Source: Pseudomonas azerbaijanoccidentalis (lineage in GTDB: Bacteria > Pseudomonadota > Gammaproteobacteria > Pseudomonadales > Pseudomonadaceae). Taken from it: a stretch of DNA of 64,000 nucleotides. The DNA is taken from NCBI RefSeq assembly GCF_019145495.1, contig NZ_JAHSTU010000004.1, forward strand, positions 434,001 to 498,000, given 5' to 3'. Of this stretch, positions 18,022 to 26,082 are shown piece after piece. Positions within the stretch are counted from its first letter, which is position 1. The number at the start of each line of letters is the position of its first letter. The notes below the pieces were generated by a model that was not told the DNA's origin, searched no databases, and worked only from the letters and a program-made list of their open reading frames with translations. The position numbers were made by a program, and so were the translations under genes.

Positions 18022-18384
18022 ATGCGCATCCAGAACGTCGTCGACTTCAGCCAAGCCACCACCGCCGCCGAGCGCTACCGCCCGGACCCGGCCAAAGTGC
18101 TCAAGGGCGACCCGGAGCAAGCGGTCTACAACCACTACAACAGCCCATGCGGCCAGTTGAACGCAGGTGTGTGGGAAGGCGCCGTCGGCCAGTGGACGGT
18201 GAATTTCACCGAGCACGAATATTGCGAGATCGTGCAGGGCGTTTCCGTGCTGCGTGACAGCGATGGCAACAGCAAGACTCTGCGTGCGGGCGATCGCTTC
18301 GTCATCCCGGCCGGCTTCAAAGGCACCTGGGAAGTGCTGGAGCCGTGCCGCAAGATCTATGTGGCGTTTGAGCAAAAGGCATAA
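18022..18384 (+). CDS. Cupin domain protein (DUF861-type)
   Basis: A 120-aa single-domain cupin of the DUF861/(S)-ureidoglycine aminohydrolase-like group. The conserved motif WTVNFTEHEYCEIVQGVSVLRDSDG lies near residues 59-83, and AGDRFVIPAGFKGTWEVLEPCRKIYV near 92-117. Small cupins of this type are often found next to amine oxidases and aldehyde dehydrogenases, as here with divergent kauB, but no reaction is established. A GGGAGATAAAAACA leader precedes the ATG. Confidence 0.85.
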   Translation: MRIQNVVDFSQATTAAERYRPDPAKVLKGDPEQAVYNHYNSPCGQLNAGVWEGAVGQWTVNFTEHEYCEIVQGVSVLRDSDGNSKTLRAGDRFVIPAGFKGTWEVLEPCRKIYVAFEQKA

Positions 18385-18557
18385 GCCACCAGCAATCGAA
18401 ACAGGTGCTCATATTCTGCCGCTGGCCAATTCAGGCGGCACCGGACAAGACTACGCGCAGGCGCCACGCAGTTCATCGCCGGGATGGTTTGCACAGGACG
18501 TGCAGCCACCGGGCGAGGTGAGCGACCTGACCCTATAAATTTGCAAGGAGGCAAAAC

Positions 18558-18776
18558 ATGCCCGTCTTACCTGATCAATGTGATCTCGCCATCGCCCAAT
18601 ACACCATCGGCGAGAAATGCACCCCGCAGCTGCTCGAAGAAGTACGCGCCCTGGCCAACGGGGCTCCTGTGCGCGCCACGGGACCGACGTACCCTTCGAG
18701 TTGGGACCTGCGCCCGCGGCGCATCAACCTGCATACCAATGCCGATAGAGTCATCGTCAGCATCAACTGCGGTTGA
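18558..18776 (+). CDS. I78-family peptidase inhibitor-like protein, no signal peptide
   Basis: A 72-aa protein with the layout of the I78 (potato inhibitor I-like) family: CDLAIAQYTIGEKCTPQLLEEVR, then a central PVRATGP strand, DLRPRRINLHTNADRVIVSINCG and a C-terminal Cys-Gly. The first and last cysteines probably form the family disulfide. AAGGAGG lies 8 bases before the ATG. There is no signal peptide, so it appears cytoplasmic unless exported otherwise. A paralogue with a signal peptide follows 210 bp downstream. The assignment is by pattern and has not been tested by a profile search. Confidence 0.7.
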   Translation: MPVLPDQCDLAIAQYTIGEKCTPQLLEEVRALANGAPVRATGPTYPSSWDLRPRRINLHTNADRVIVSINCG

Positions 18777-18817
18777 TTTGAATCATCGCTGACGACTCAA
18801 GCTGGATCGCGCACAAC

Positions 18818-18853
18818 AAACAAGGCCCGTATCTCGCGATACGGGCCTTGTTT
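18818..18853 (+). terminator. Rho-independent terminator after the first I78-like gene
   Basis: Long stem AACAAGGCCCGTAT/ATACGGGCCTTGTT with a 6-base loop, 41 bases past the stop. The same CCCGTAT/ATACGGG hairpin recurs at 19.3 and 28.7 kb. Confidence 0.9.
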
Positions 18854-18986
18854 CGTCAATACGCTGTTGAAGGCTGAGCCACCCTATACATAGTTACCGC
18901 ACTCAGTCGTCGTCCATGAGGGATGCTGTTTTCGCTCCCGGCAAAAGGGAGCTTCACACTCATAACTCACAAGGACGCGAATTAAC

Positions 18987-19262
18987 ATGCGCAAACTTTT
19001 CATCATTTGCCTGCTGGCGAGTCTCGCCTTTTCAGCCAGTCTGTTGCCGGCACATGCCGACGCCTCATCGAAGCAATGCGATATTCGGTATGCGAAGGAC
19101 CTCATAGGCCAACGCCTGACACTGGCAATCAAAGAGCAGGCGCGCGCGGAGGCGAATGCGATCAAGGTTGTGGTCAATCGCCATACCCCGGAATTTGAAC
19201 CCGATCGCCTGCGGATCTTTACCGACTGGGACAATGTAATCAGCGACATGTACTGCGGCTGA
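18987..19262 (+). CDS. I78-family peptidase inhibitor-like protein, exported
   Basis: A 91-aa protein with a clear signal peptide (MRKLFIICLLASLAFSASLLPAHA, cleavage near residue 24). It has an I78-like mature part: CDIRYAKDLIGQRLTLAIKEQAR, VVVNRHTPEFEPDRLRIFTDWDNVISDMYCG. It keeps the first Cys, the RL(R/N) strand and the terminal Cys-Gly. A periplasmic serine-protease inhibitor is the inferred role. The upstream paralogue is separated by its own terminator, so the two are probably transcribed separately. Confidence 0.7.
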   Translation: MRKLFIICLLASLAFSASLLPAHADASSKQCDIRYAKDLIGQRLTLAIKEQARAEANAIKVVVNRHTPEFEPDRLRIFTDWDNVISDMYCG

Positions 19263-19293
19263 TCATCCGGCACGACCCGTTTCCAAAAACAAC

Positions 19294-19329
19294 AAAAAAG
19301 GCCCGTATCTTGCGATACGGGCCTTTTTC
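19294..19329. terminator. Bidirectional rho-independent terminator
   Basis: AAAAAAGGCCCGTATC...GATACGGGCCTTTTT lies between the convergent I78-like gene (+) and rpmG (-), with A and T runs on both sides. Confidence 0.92.
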
Positions 19330-19347
19330 GTAAGAGGGAAAAATCAA

Positions 19348-19503
19348 TTACTTGATTTTGCCTTCTTTGTAGATCACGTGCTTGCGAACAACCGGATCAA
19401 ATTTCTTGATCTCGATTTTGTCCGGAGTAGTGCGCTTGTTCTTGTCGGTAGTGTAGAAGTGACCAGTACCGGCGCTCGAAATCAAACGAATCAATTCACG
19501 CAT
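19348..19503 (-). CDS. rpmG: 50S ribosomal protein L33
   Basis: A 51-aa ribosomal protein of the large subunit. The translation starts MRELIRLISSAGTGHFYTTDKN and ends KFDPVVRKHVIYKEGKIK, the standard L33 pattern without zinc-binding cysteines. It lies 11 bp after rpmB in the same operon, with a ribosome binding site (TAAGGGAG) in the gap. The bidirectional terminator at 19.3 kb ends the unit. Confidence 0.97.
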   Translation of the reverse strand: MRELIRLISSAGTGHFYTTDKNKRTTPDKIEIKKFDPVVRKHVIYKEGKIK

Positions 19504-19514
19504 GATTAGCTCCC

Positions 19515-19748
19515 TTAGATCTTGCCAGCTTTGCGGATTTCGGCCAGCACGGCAGTGATGCCACGCTTGTCGATGATACGCATGCCTTTGGCAGATACGC
19601 GCAGACGCACGAAACGTTTCTCTTCTTCAACCCAGAAGCGGTGATGCTGCAGGTTCGGCAGGAAACGACGACGGGTTTTGTTGTTTGCGTGGGAAATGTT
19701 ATTCCCAGTCACCGGACCCTTACCGGTAACTTGACATACTCTAGACAT
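19515..19748 (-). CDS. rpmB: 50S ribosomal protein L28
   Basis: A 77-aa large-subunit protein. MSRVCQVTGKGPVTGNNISHANNKTRRRFLPNL is the L28 signature, and RVSAKGMRIIDKRGI follows. It is the first gene of rpmB-rpmG. A well-spaced promoter lies about 150 bases upstream, leaving a leader of roughly 140 nt. Confidence 0.97.
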   Translation of the reverse strand: MSRVCQVTGKGPVTGNNISHANNKTRRRFLPNLQHHRFWVEEEKRFVRLRVSAKGMRIIDKRGITAVLAEIRKAGKI

Positions 19749-20194
19749 GCCTCAGCCCTCTAAAACCACATGCCCAACCCGGCATGGGTTGGCCGCTTAA
19801 TCTCTCAGTCATTTGGCGCCAGGCGCCGCGTTTCTTTAGAGGTCTTACCGGCTACACCTACAGTGAAGGAACCGGGCCCCTAGAAAAGAGCGCTGCTTTA
19901 TACCAGAAAGACTGGAGAGCAACAACATTCGCTGTGCCTTGAATGGATAAAAACCCTATTTTTCCGGCGCCAGGCGCTTTGGATAAAGGCTGTCGTCGAT
20001 TCCGACCGCTCGTCGCAGAGAAACCCTCGACAGGCCAATCCCGGGGTTTTTTCAGTCAAGGCCCACCCCAATCAGGCGCCTATAGTCCCCTCAAATTGAA
20101 AAAGGGGATAGTCATTTGCAAAAGAGCCCACTAGGGTAAGCCTTTTCCAGACTGCACTTGCAGATGGGCCTTCGATCTGTAAAGGAATCCGACC
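19749..20194. other. Intergenic region between rpmB and dppA
   Basis: These 446 bases hold the rpmB promoter and leader (minus strand) and the dppA upstream region (plus strand). A 12-base direct repeat GGCGCCAGGCGC occurs at 19815 and again at 19966, once in the rpmB leader and once upstream of its promoter. No coding frame or structured RNA was recognised. Confidence 0.6.
19897..19925 (-). promoter_or_regulatory. Sigma-70 promoter of rpmB-rpmG
   Basis: On the minus strand TTGTTG and TATAAA are separated by 17 bases, close to consensus, as expected for a ribosomal protein operon. Confidence 0.75.
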
Positions 20195-21781
20195 ATGCGC
20201 CTCGCTGCCCTACCGCTGTTGCTTGCCCCTCTGTTGCTGAGCCCATTGGCCCAGGCCGCCGCCCTGAGCGTCTGCACCGAGGCCAGCCCCGAAGGGTTCG
20301 ACGTGGTGCAATACAACTCGCTGACCACCACCAACGCCTCGGCTGACGTGCTGATGAACCGTCTGGTGGATTTCGACACCGCCAGCGGCAAAGTCGTCGC
20401 CAGCCTCGCCGACAGCTGGGAAGTCAGCCCCGACGGCCTGATCTACATCTTCAAATTGCACCCGCAGGTGAAATTCCACCGCACCGAGTACTTCAGCCCG
20501 ACCCGCGAATTGACCGCCGAAGACGTGAAATTCAGCTTCGATCGTATGCTCGACCCGGCCAACCCATGGCACAAAGTGGCCCAAAGTGGCTTCCCGCATG
20601 CGCAATCGATGCAACTGCCGGCACTGATCAAGAAAATCGACGCCCTCGACCCGCTGACCGTGCGTTTCACCCTCGACCACCCGGATTCGACGTTCCTGCC
20701 GACCCTCAGCATGGGCTTCGCCTCGATCTATTCGGCCGAATACGCTGACAAACTGCTCAAGGCCGGGACCCCGGAAAAGCTCAACAATCAGCCAATCGGT
20801 ACCGGCCCGTTTGTCTTCACCCGTTTCCAGAAAGACGCGTCTATCCGCTACAAGGCCAACGCGGACTACTTCGGTGGCAAGCCTTCGGTCGATCCGCTGA
20901 TCTTCGCCATCACCCCGGACGCCAACGTGCGCTTGCAGAAACTGCGCCGCAACGAGTGCCAGATTGCCTTGTCGCCCAAGCCGCTGGACGTACAAGCCGC
21001 GCTGAAAGAGCCGACGCTTAAAGTGGAAAAGACTGACGCCTTCATGACCGCGTTCGTCGCCCTCAACAGCCAGCACCCGCCGCTGGACAAACCCGAAGTG
21101 CGCCAAGCGATCAACCTTGCCTTCGATAAGGCCAACTACGTCAAAGCCGTGTTCGAAGACACCGCCGAACCCGCCAGCGGCCCGTATCCGCCCAATACCT
21201 GGAGCTACGCCAAAGGCTTGCCGGGCTACCCCCATGACGTTGAGAAAGCCAAGGCGTTGATGGCCAAGGCCGGGCTCAAGGACGGCTTCCAGACCACGAT
21301 CTGGACTCGCCCATCAGGCAGCCTGTTGAACCCAAATCCGAGCCTGGGCGCCCAGTTGCTGCAATCCGATCTTGCGGAAATCGGCATTCAGGCCGAAATC
21401 CGGGTGATCGAATGGGGCGAGCTGATCCGCCGCGCCAAGGCCGGTGAGCACGACATCCTGTTCATGGGTTGGGCCGGCGACAACGGCGATCCGGACAACT
21501 TCCTCACCCCGCAGTTTTCCTGCGCGGCGCTCAAGTCCGGGACTAACTTCGCCCGTTACTGCAACCAGGACCTGGACAAGCTGATCAGCGCCGGCAAGAC
21601 CACCGGCGAGCAAGGTGTACGCACCAAGCTTTACGAACAGGCACAGGCGCAGATCCAACAGCAGGCGCTGTGGTTGCCTTTGGCCCATCCAACGGCTTTC
21701 GCCCTGACGCGCAAGGATGTCGAAGGCTACTCGGTCAGCCCGTTTGGGCGGCAGGATTACTCGAAGGTCAACATCAAGTAA
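20195..21781 (+). CDS. Dipeptide ABC transporter periplasmic substrate-binding protein (DppA-like)
   Basis: A 528-aa SBP family 5 (DppA/OppA) protein with a signal peptide (MRLAALPLLLAPLLLSPLAQA, cleavage near residue 21). The conserved ADSWEVSPDGLIYIFKLHPQVKFH and RQAINLAFDKANYVKAV segments and the C-terminal domain with FMGWAGDNGDPDNFLTPQFSC are characteristic of DppA-type peptide binders. The permease and ATPase genes are not adjacent, so this is a stand-alone binding protein probably serving a transporter elsewhere. AAGGAA precedes the ATG. Confidence 0.9.
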   Translation: MRLAALPLLLAPLLLSPLAQAAALSVCTEASPEGFDVVQYNSLTTTNASADVLMNRLVDFDTASGKVVASLADSWEVSPDGLIYIFKLHPQVKFHRTEYFSPTRELTAEDVKFSFDRMLDPANPWHKVAQSGFPHAQSMQLPALIKKIDALDPLTVRFTLDHPDSTFLPTLSMGFASIYSAEYADKLLKAGTPEKLNNQPIGTGPFVFTRFQKDASIRYKANADYFGGKPSVDPLIFAITPDANVRLQKLRRNECQIALSPKPLDVQAALKEPTLKVEKTDAFMTAFVALNSQHPPLDKPEVRQAINLAFDKANYVKAVFEDTAEPASGPYPPNTWSYAKGLPGYPHDVEKAKALMAKAGLKDGFQTTIWTRPSGSLLNPNPSLGAQLLQSDLAEIGIQAEIRVIEWGELIRRAKAGEHDILFMGWAGDNGDPDNFLTPQFSCAALKSGTNFARYCNQDLDKLISAGKTTGEQGVRTKLYEQAQAQIQQQALWLPLAHPTAFALTRKDVEGYSVSPFGRQDYSKVNIK

Positions 21782-21799
21782 TCCGCCGTACACAAAACC

Positions 21800-21888
21800 T
21801 GTAGGAGCGAGCCTGCTCGCGATTGCATTCTTTCAGTTACCGTCCAAGTGACTGACACGACGCCATCGCGAGCAGGCTCACTCCCACA
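21800..21888. repeat. REP-like inverted pair, mixed families
   Basis: Inverted pair with GAGCGAGCCTGCTCGC-type cores. The left outer end reads CTGTAGGAGC, as in family B, while the right end reads CTCCCACA, as in family A, so the element looks hybrid. It lies between convergent dppA and radC. Confidence 0.8.
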
Positions 21889-21913
21889 CTGGATTTGTAT
21901 TCTCCCTTCAGAC

Positions 21914-22588
21914 CTACATCCACCCATACTCCGCCATCGACAACGGATCGCCGTCGCCGATGATGAAATGGTCGAGCACCCGAACATCGATCAACTCCAG
22001 CGCTTTTTGCAGGCGCTTGGTCAGCACCCGATCAGCCTGACTCGGATCAGAATTGCCCGACGGGTGGTTGTGACAGAGGATCAACGCCGCGGCGTTGTTG
22101 GCCAAGGCACGCTTGACCACCTCTCGCGGATGAACGCTCGTGTTGTCGATGGAACCGCGAAACAGCGTCTCAAACGTCAGCACCTGATGCTTGGAGTCGA
22201 GAAACAGACAACCAAACACCTCATGTGGCTCATGACGCAGCATCGACTTGAGGTACTCGCGAACCGCATGCGGATTTTCCAGTGCCGACTTTTGGCGCGC
22301 CCGCTCGGCCAGATGGCGCCTGCTCATTTCTTGAGCAGCCTGCAACTGGGCAAATTTCGCCGGTCCGAGTCCCAACTGCTTGCTGAACGTTTCCTGATCA
22401 GCCTCAAGCAGCGAGCGCAGGCTGCCAAATTCACTCAACAGATGTCGCGCCAGATCCACGGCGCTTTTACCCACTACGCCTGTTCGTAAGAAAATCGCCA
22501 GCAACTCGGCGTCCGACAGGCTTCCCGAGCCCTGTTCAAGTAACCTCTCCCGCGGCCGCTCAGCCGCCGGCCAATCACGAATACTCAT
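21914..22588 (-). CDS. radC: RadC-family JAB/MPN domain protein
   Basis: A 224-aa RadC (UPF0758) protein. The N-terminal helix-hairpin-helix part (residues 1-95) includes the MSIRDWPAAERPRERLL start typical of the family. The C-terminal JAB/MPN metal-binding motif is HNHPSGNSDPSQAD near residues 170-183, with EVFGCLFLDSKHQVL before it. Its once-proposed DNA repair role is not well supported. It is divergent from coaBC, as in many proteobacteria. Confidence 0.92.
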   Translation of the reverse strand: MSIRDWPAAERPRERLLEQGSGSLSDAELLAIFLRTGVVGKSAVDLARHLLSEFGSLRSLLEADQETFSKQLGLGPAKFAQLQAAQEMSRRHLAERARQKSALENPHAVREYLKSMLRHEPHEVFGCLFLDSKHQVLTFETLFRGSIDNTSVHPREVVKRALANNAAALILCHNHPSGNSDPSQADRVLTKRLQKALELIDVRVLDHFIIGDGDPLSMAEYGWM

Positions 22589-22723
22589 AGCACCTCCCTG
22601 TCTGTGGGCGCCGCTGTTCCGTAGCGGTCGCTGTGATATCGTAGCCCATCTTTTTTGCGGGCGAATTCACTCCTGGGGAGGGGGTTTCGCCACGCAGTCA
22701 TCAACGAAATGAAAGGCAGGCCT

Positions 22724-23932
22724 ATGCAGCGGCTGTATCGGAAACGCATTGTTCTTGGCGTCGGCGGCGGCATCGCCGCCTACAAGAGCGCCGACCTGGT
22801 TCGCCGCCTGATGGACCAGGGCGCCGAAGTACGCGTGGTCATGACCCGTGGCGGTGCCGAGTTCATCACCCCGCTGACCATGCAGGCTCTGTCCGGGCAC
22901 CCTGTGCACCTGGACTTGCTGGACCCGGCAGCCGAAGCCGCCATGGGCCACATCGAACTGGCCAAATGGGCCGATCTGGTATTGATCGCCCCGGCCACTG
23001 CGGACTTGATCGCGCGCCTGGCCCAAGGCATCGCCGATGATTTGCTGACCACGCTGGTATTGGCCACAGACGCCGTCGTCGCCGTTGCCCCGGCGATGAA
23101 CCAGGCCATGTGGCGCGACCCTGCGACCCAAGCCAACCTGCAGACCCTAGAAAGCCGTGAGATCAAGGTCTTCGGCCCGGCCTCCGGCAGCCAGGCCTGC
23201 GGCGATGTCGGCCTGGGGCGCATGCTCGAAGCCACCGATCTGGCCCAGCTCGCCGCCGACTGCTTCCAGCGTCAGGCGCTGACCGGCAAACACGTGGTGA
23301 TTACCGCGGGCCCAACCCAGGAAAACATTGATCCGGTGCGCTACATCACCAACCACAGCTCCGGAAAAATGGGCTTCGCCCTGGCCGAAGCCGCGGTAGA
23401 AGCCGGCGCCCGAGTCACCCTGATCAGCGGCCCCGTGCACCTGCCGACACCGGATCGGGTCACGCGCATCGATGTCGTCAGCGCCCGCGACATGCTCGCC
23501 GCGTGTGAAGCCGCGATTCCTTGCGACATCTTCATCGCCTCGGCTGCGGTGGCGGATTACCGTCCGGAAGTCGTCGCCCCACAAAAACTCAAGAAAGACC
23601 CTACGAGCGGCGACGGCTTTGTCCTGCAAATGGTCCGCAACCCAGACATTCTGGCGAGCATCGCCACGCGCCCCGACCGTCCGTTCAGTGTCGGTTTCGC
23701 CGCCGAAACCGAACACCTGCTCGACTACGCTGCCCGCAAGCTGAAAGACAAAAACCTCGATTTGATCGTCGCCAACGACGTCGCCAACCCGAGCATTGGC
23801 TTCAACAGCGAAGAAAACGCCTGCAGCGTGATCGACCGTGAGCTTCACGCCACACTTTTCGCCCAGACCAGCAAGAGCAAGATTGCTCGCCAGCTGATCA
23901 CTTTTATCGCCGAACGTCTGAACCAGGTTTAA
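22724..23932 (+). CDS. coaBC: Bifunctional phosphopantothenoylcysteine decarboxylase/phosphopantothenate-cysteine ligase
   Basis: A 402-aa fusion for two steps of coenzyme A synthesis. The N-terminal CoaC flavoprotein domain (about residues 1-190) shows GVGGGIAAYKSADLVRRL, the PAMNQAMW substrate motif and the GSQACGDVGLGRMLE clamp. The C-terminal CoaB ligase follows, with VITAGPTQENIDPVRYITNHSSGKMG and KLKKDP. CoaB joins cysteine to phosphopantothenate with CTP, and CoaC decarboxylates the product. ATG 22724 (MQRLYRKRIVL) agrees with Pseudomonas homologues; 23 open codons upstream are rejected. dut follows by 5 bases. Confidence 0.95.
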   Translation: MQRLYRKRIVLGVGGGIAAYKSADLVRRLMDQGAEVRVVMTRGGAEFITPLTMQALSGHPVHLDLLDPAAEAAMGHIELAKWADLVLIAPATADLIARLAQGIADDLLTTLVLATDAVVAVAPAMNQAMWRDPATQANLQTLESREIKVFGPASGSQACGDVGLGRMLEATDLAQLAADCFQRQALTGKHVVITAGPTQENIDPVRYITNHSSGKMGFALAEAAVEAGARVTLISGPVHLPTPDRVTRIDVVSARDMLAACEAAIPCDIFIASAAVADYRPEVVAPQKLKKDPTSGDGFVLQMVRNPDILASIATRPDRPFSVGFAAETEHLLDYAARKLKDKNLDLIVANDVANPSIGFNSEENACSVIDRELHATLFAQTSKSKIARQLITFIAERLNQV

Positions 23933-23937
23933 TTTAC

Positions 23938-24393
23938 ATGCACGCTTTGCAAGCCAAGATCCTCGACCCACGCATTGGTACCGAATTCCCGCTGCCACAG
24001 TACGCCACGCCAGGCTCCGCCGGCCTCGACCTGCGCGCCATGCTGCAACAGGACACCGTGATCAAACCGGGTGAGACCGTGCTGATCCCCACCGGCCTGT
24101 CGGTCTACATTGGCGACCCGAACCTCGCCGCACTGATCCTGCCGCGTTCGGGGATGGGCCATAAGCACGGCATCGTGCTGGGCAACCTGGTGGGCCTGAT
24201 CGACTCCGACTACCAAGGCCCGCTGATGGTCTCGTGCTGGAACCGTGGCCAGACCGAATTCACCATGCCGGTTGGCGAGCGCCTGGCGCAGTTGGTATTG
24301 GTGCCAGTGGTACAGGCTCACTTCGAAATGGTTGAAGAGTTTGTCGAAACCGAGCGTGGCACGGGCGGTTTCGGCCACTCCGGTACCAAATGA
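23938..24393 (+). CDS. dut: dUTP diphosphatase
   Basis: A 151-aa trimeric dUTPase that hydrolyses dUTP to dUMP and pyrophosphate, limiting uracil in DNA. The five motifs are present: PGSAGLDLRAM, PRSGMGHKHG, GNLVGLIDSDYQGPL, GERLAQLVLVP, and the glycine-rich C-terminal arm ERGTGGFGHSGTK. It follows coaBC by 5 bases and is probably co-transcribed with it. A REP-like pair separates it from algC. Confidence 0.96.
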   Translation: MHALQAKILDPRIGTEFPLPQYATPGSAGLDLRAMLQQDTVIKPGETVLIPTGLSVYIGDPNLAALILPRSGMGHKHGIVLGNLVGLIDSDYQGPLMVSCWNRGQTEFTMPVGERLAQLVLVPVVQAHFEMVEEFVETERGTGGFGHSGTK

Positions 24394-24412
24394 CCCGGTA
24401 AAAACGCTAAAC

Positions 24413-24495
24413 CCTGTAGGACTGCCGCAGGCTGCGATCCTTTGATCTTGAACAGCCAAAATCAAAAGATCGCAGCCTACGGCAGCTCCTACAGG
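24413..24495. repeat. REP-like inverted pair, family B
   Basis: Inverted pair with an AT-rich centre between dut and algC. The left arm lacks one base of the usual GGAGCTGCC core (reads GGACTGCC). Confidence 0.82.
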
Positions 24496-24667
24496 AGAGC
24501 GTCTGAATCGAGGTATTGGCCGGTCAAAAAGACGCTGACATTGCTGGCATGGCCCTTTCACACCACGAACTCTCTGTGGAAATCGCCGTCATACCCTTCA
24601 GTTTGAACGTGTCGCCAAATGTTTCGGCGACCTGTCCAGCCACTTTCGAGATGGAGCATTGCTACAG

Positions 24668-26065
24668 ATGAGCACCCCCGCCCGCGTCGCCCCCAAGTTC
24701 CCCGACAGCATTTTCCGCGCCTATGACATTCGCGGCACCGTGCCGGAGTTTCTGAACGCTGAAACGGCTTACTGGCTCGGTCGCGCCATCGGTGCCCAAA
24801 CCCTGGCCCAGAATGAACCGAACATTTCCGTTGGCCGTGACGGTCGCCTGTCCGGCCCGGAACTGGTTGAACAATTGATCCAGGGCCTGGCCGACAGCGG
24901 TTGTCACGTCAGCGATGTCGGCCTGGTGCCAACGCCTGCGCTGTACTACGCCGCCAACATACTGGCCGGCAAATCCGGCGTGATGCTCACCGGCAGCCAC
25001 AACCCGTCGAACTACAACGGCTTCAAGATCGTCATCGCTGGCGACACCCTGGCCAACGAACAGATCCAGGCCCTGCACGACCGCCTCAAGACCAACAACC
25101 TGAGCAGCGGCCAAGGCAGCATCACCAAAGTCGAGATCCTCGACCGCTACAGCACCGAAATCGTCCAGGACGTCAAACTGGCCCGACGCCTGAAAGTCGT
25201 GGTCGACTGCGGCAACGGTGCGGCCGGCGTGATCGCCCCGCAACTGATCGAAGCGCTGAACTGCGAAGTGATCCCCCTGTTCTGTGAAGTCGACGGCAAC
25301 TTCCCGAACCACCACCCGGACCCGGGCAAGCCTGAAAACCTCGTCGACCTGATTGCCAAGGTCAAGGAAACCAACGCCGATATCGGCCTGGCCTTCGACG
25401 GCGACGGCGATCGCGTCGGCGTGGTGACCAACACCGGAAGCATCGTCTTCCCGGACCGCCTGCTGATGCTGTTCGCCCGCGACGTTGTGGCGCGCAACCC
25501 GAATGCCGAAATTATCTTCGACGTTAAATGCACCCGTCGCCTGATCCCGCTGATCAAGGAATACGGTGGTCGGCCGCTAATGTGGAAGACCGGTCACTCG
25601 TTGATCAAAAAGAAAATGAAACAATCCGGCGCCCTGTTGGCCGGCGAAATGAGCGGGCACATCTTCTTCAAGGAGCGCTGGTTCGGCTTCGACGACGGCA
25701 TTTACAGCGCCGCGCGGTTGCTGGAGATCCTCAGCAAGGAAAAATCCTCAGCGGAAGAGCTGTTCGCGACCTTCCCGAACGATATTTCTACGCCGGAAAT
25801 CAATATCCATGTGACCGAAGAGAGCAAATTCAGCATCATTGATGCATTGCACGACGCGACGTGGGGCGAAGGCGCTGACCTGACCACCATCGACGGCGTG
25901 CGAGTCGACTATGCCAAAGGCTGGGGCCTGGTTCGCGCCTCCAACACCACACCGGTGCTGGTGCTGCGCTTCGAGGCCGATGACGAGGCTGAATTGCAGC
26001 GCATCAAGGACGTTTTCCACGCCCAGTTGAAGCGTGTTGCACCTGATCTCCAACTACCGTTCTGA
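24668..26065 (+). CDS. algC: Phosphomannomutase/phosphoglucomutase
   Basis: A 465-aa alpha-D-phosphohexomutase of the AlgC type, making mannose-1-P and glucose-1-P for alginate, LPS and other polysaccharides. The four domains show FRAYDIRG, the phosphoserine loop TGSHNPSNYNGFK (near residue 108), the Mg loop DGDGDRVG (near 242), the sugar loop GEMSGH (near 324) and the phosphate loop RASNTTPVLVLRFE near the C-terminus. The ATG is the fourth codon of the open frame, which begins at a TTG; it matches the family start MST. A 275-bp gap with a REP pair separates it from dut. Confidence 0.95.
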   Translation: MSTPARVAPKFPDSIFRAYDIRGTVPEFLNAETAYWLGRAIGAQTLAQNEPNISVGRDGRLSGPELVEQLIQGLADSGCHVSDVGLVPTPALYYAANILAGKSGVMLTGSHNPSNYNGFKIVIAGDTLANEQIQALHDRLKTNNLSSGQGSITKVEILDRYSTEIVQDVKLARRLKVVVDCGNGAAGVIAPQLIEALNCEVIPLFCEVDGNFPNHHPDPGKPENLVDLIAKVKETNADIGLAFDGDGDRVGVVTNTGSIVFPDRLLMLFARDVVARNPNAEIIFDVKCTRRLIPLIKEYGGRPLMWKTGHSLIKKKMKQSGALLAGEMSGHIFFKERWFGFDDGIYSAARLLEILSKEKSSAEELFATFPNDISTPEINIHVTEESKFSIIDALHDATWGEGADLTTIDGVRVDYAKGWGLVRASNTTPVLVLRFEADDEAELQRIKDVFHAQLKRVAPDLQLPF

Positions 26066-26082
26066 TTCACCCGGAGCCCTGA

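Noticed and set aside
24394..24667. Fusion or N-terminal extension of AlgC into the dut-algC gap
   Set aside because: Longer AlgC forms are annotated in some pseudomonads. Here the algC frame opens only three codons upstream of ATG 24668, and the gap holds a REP pair.
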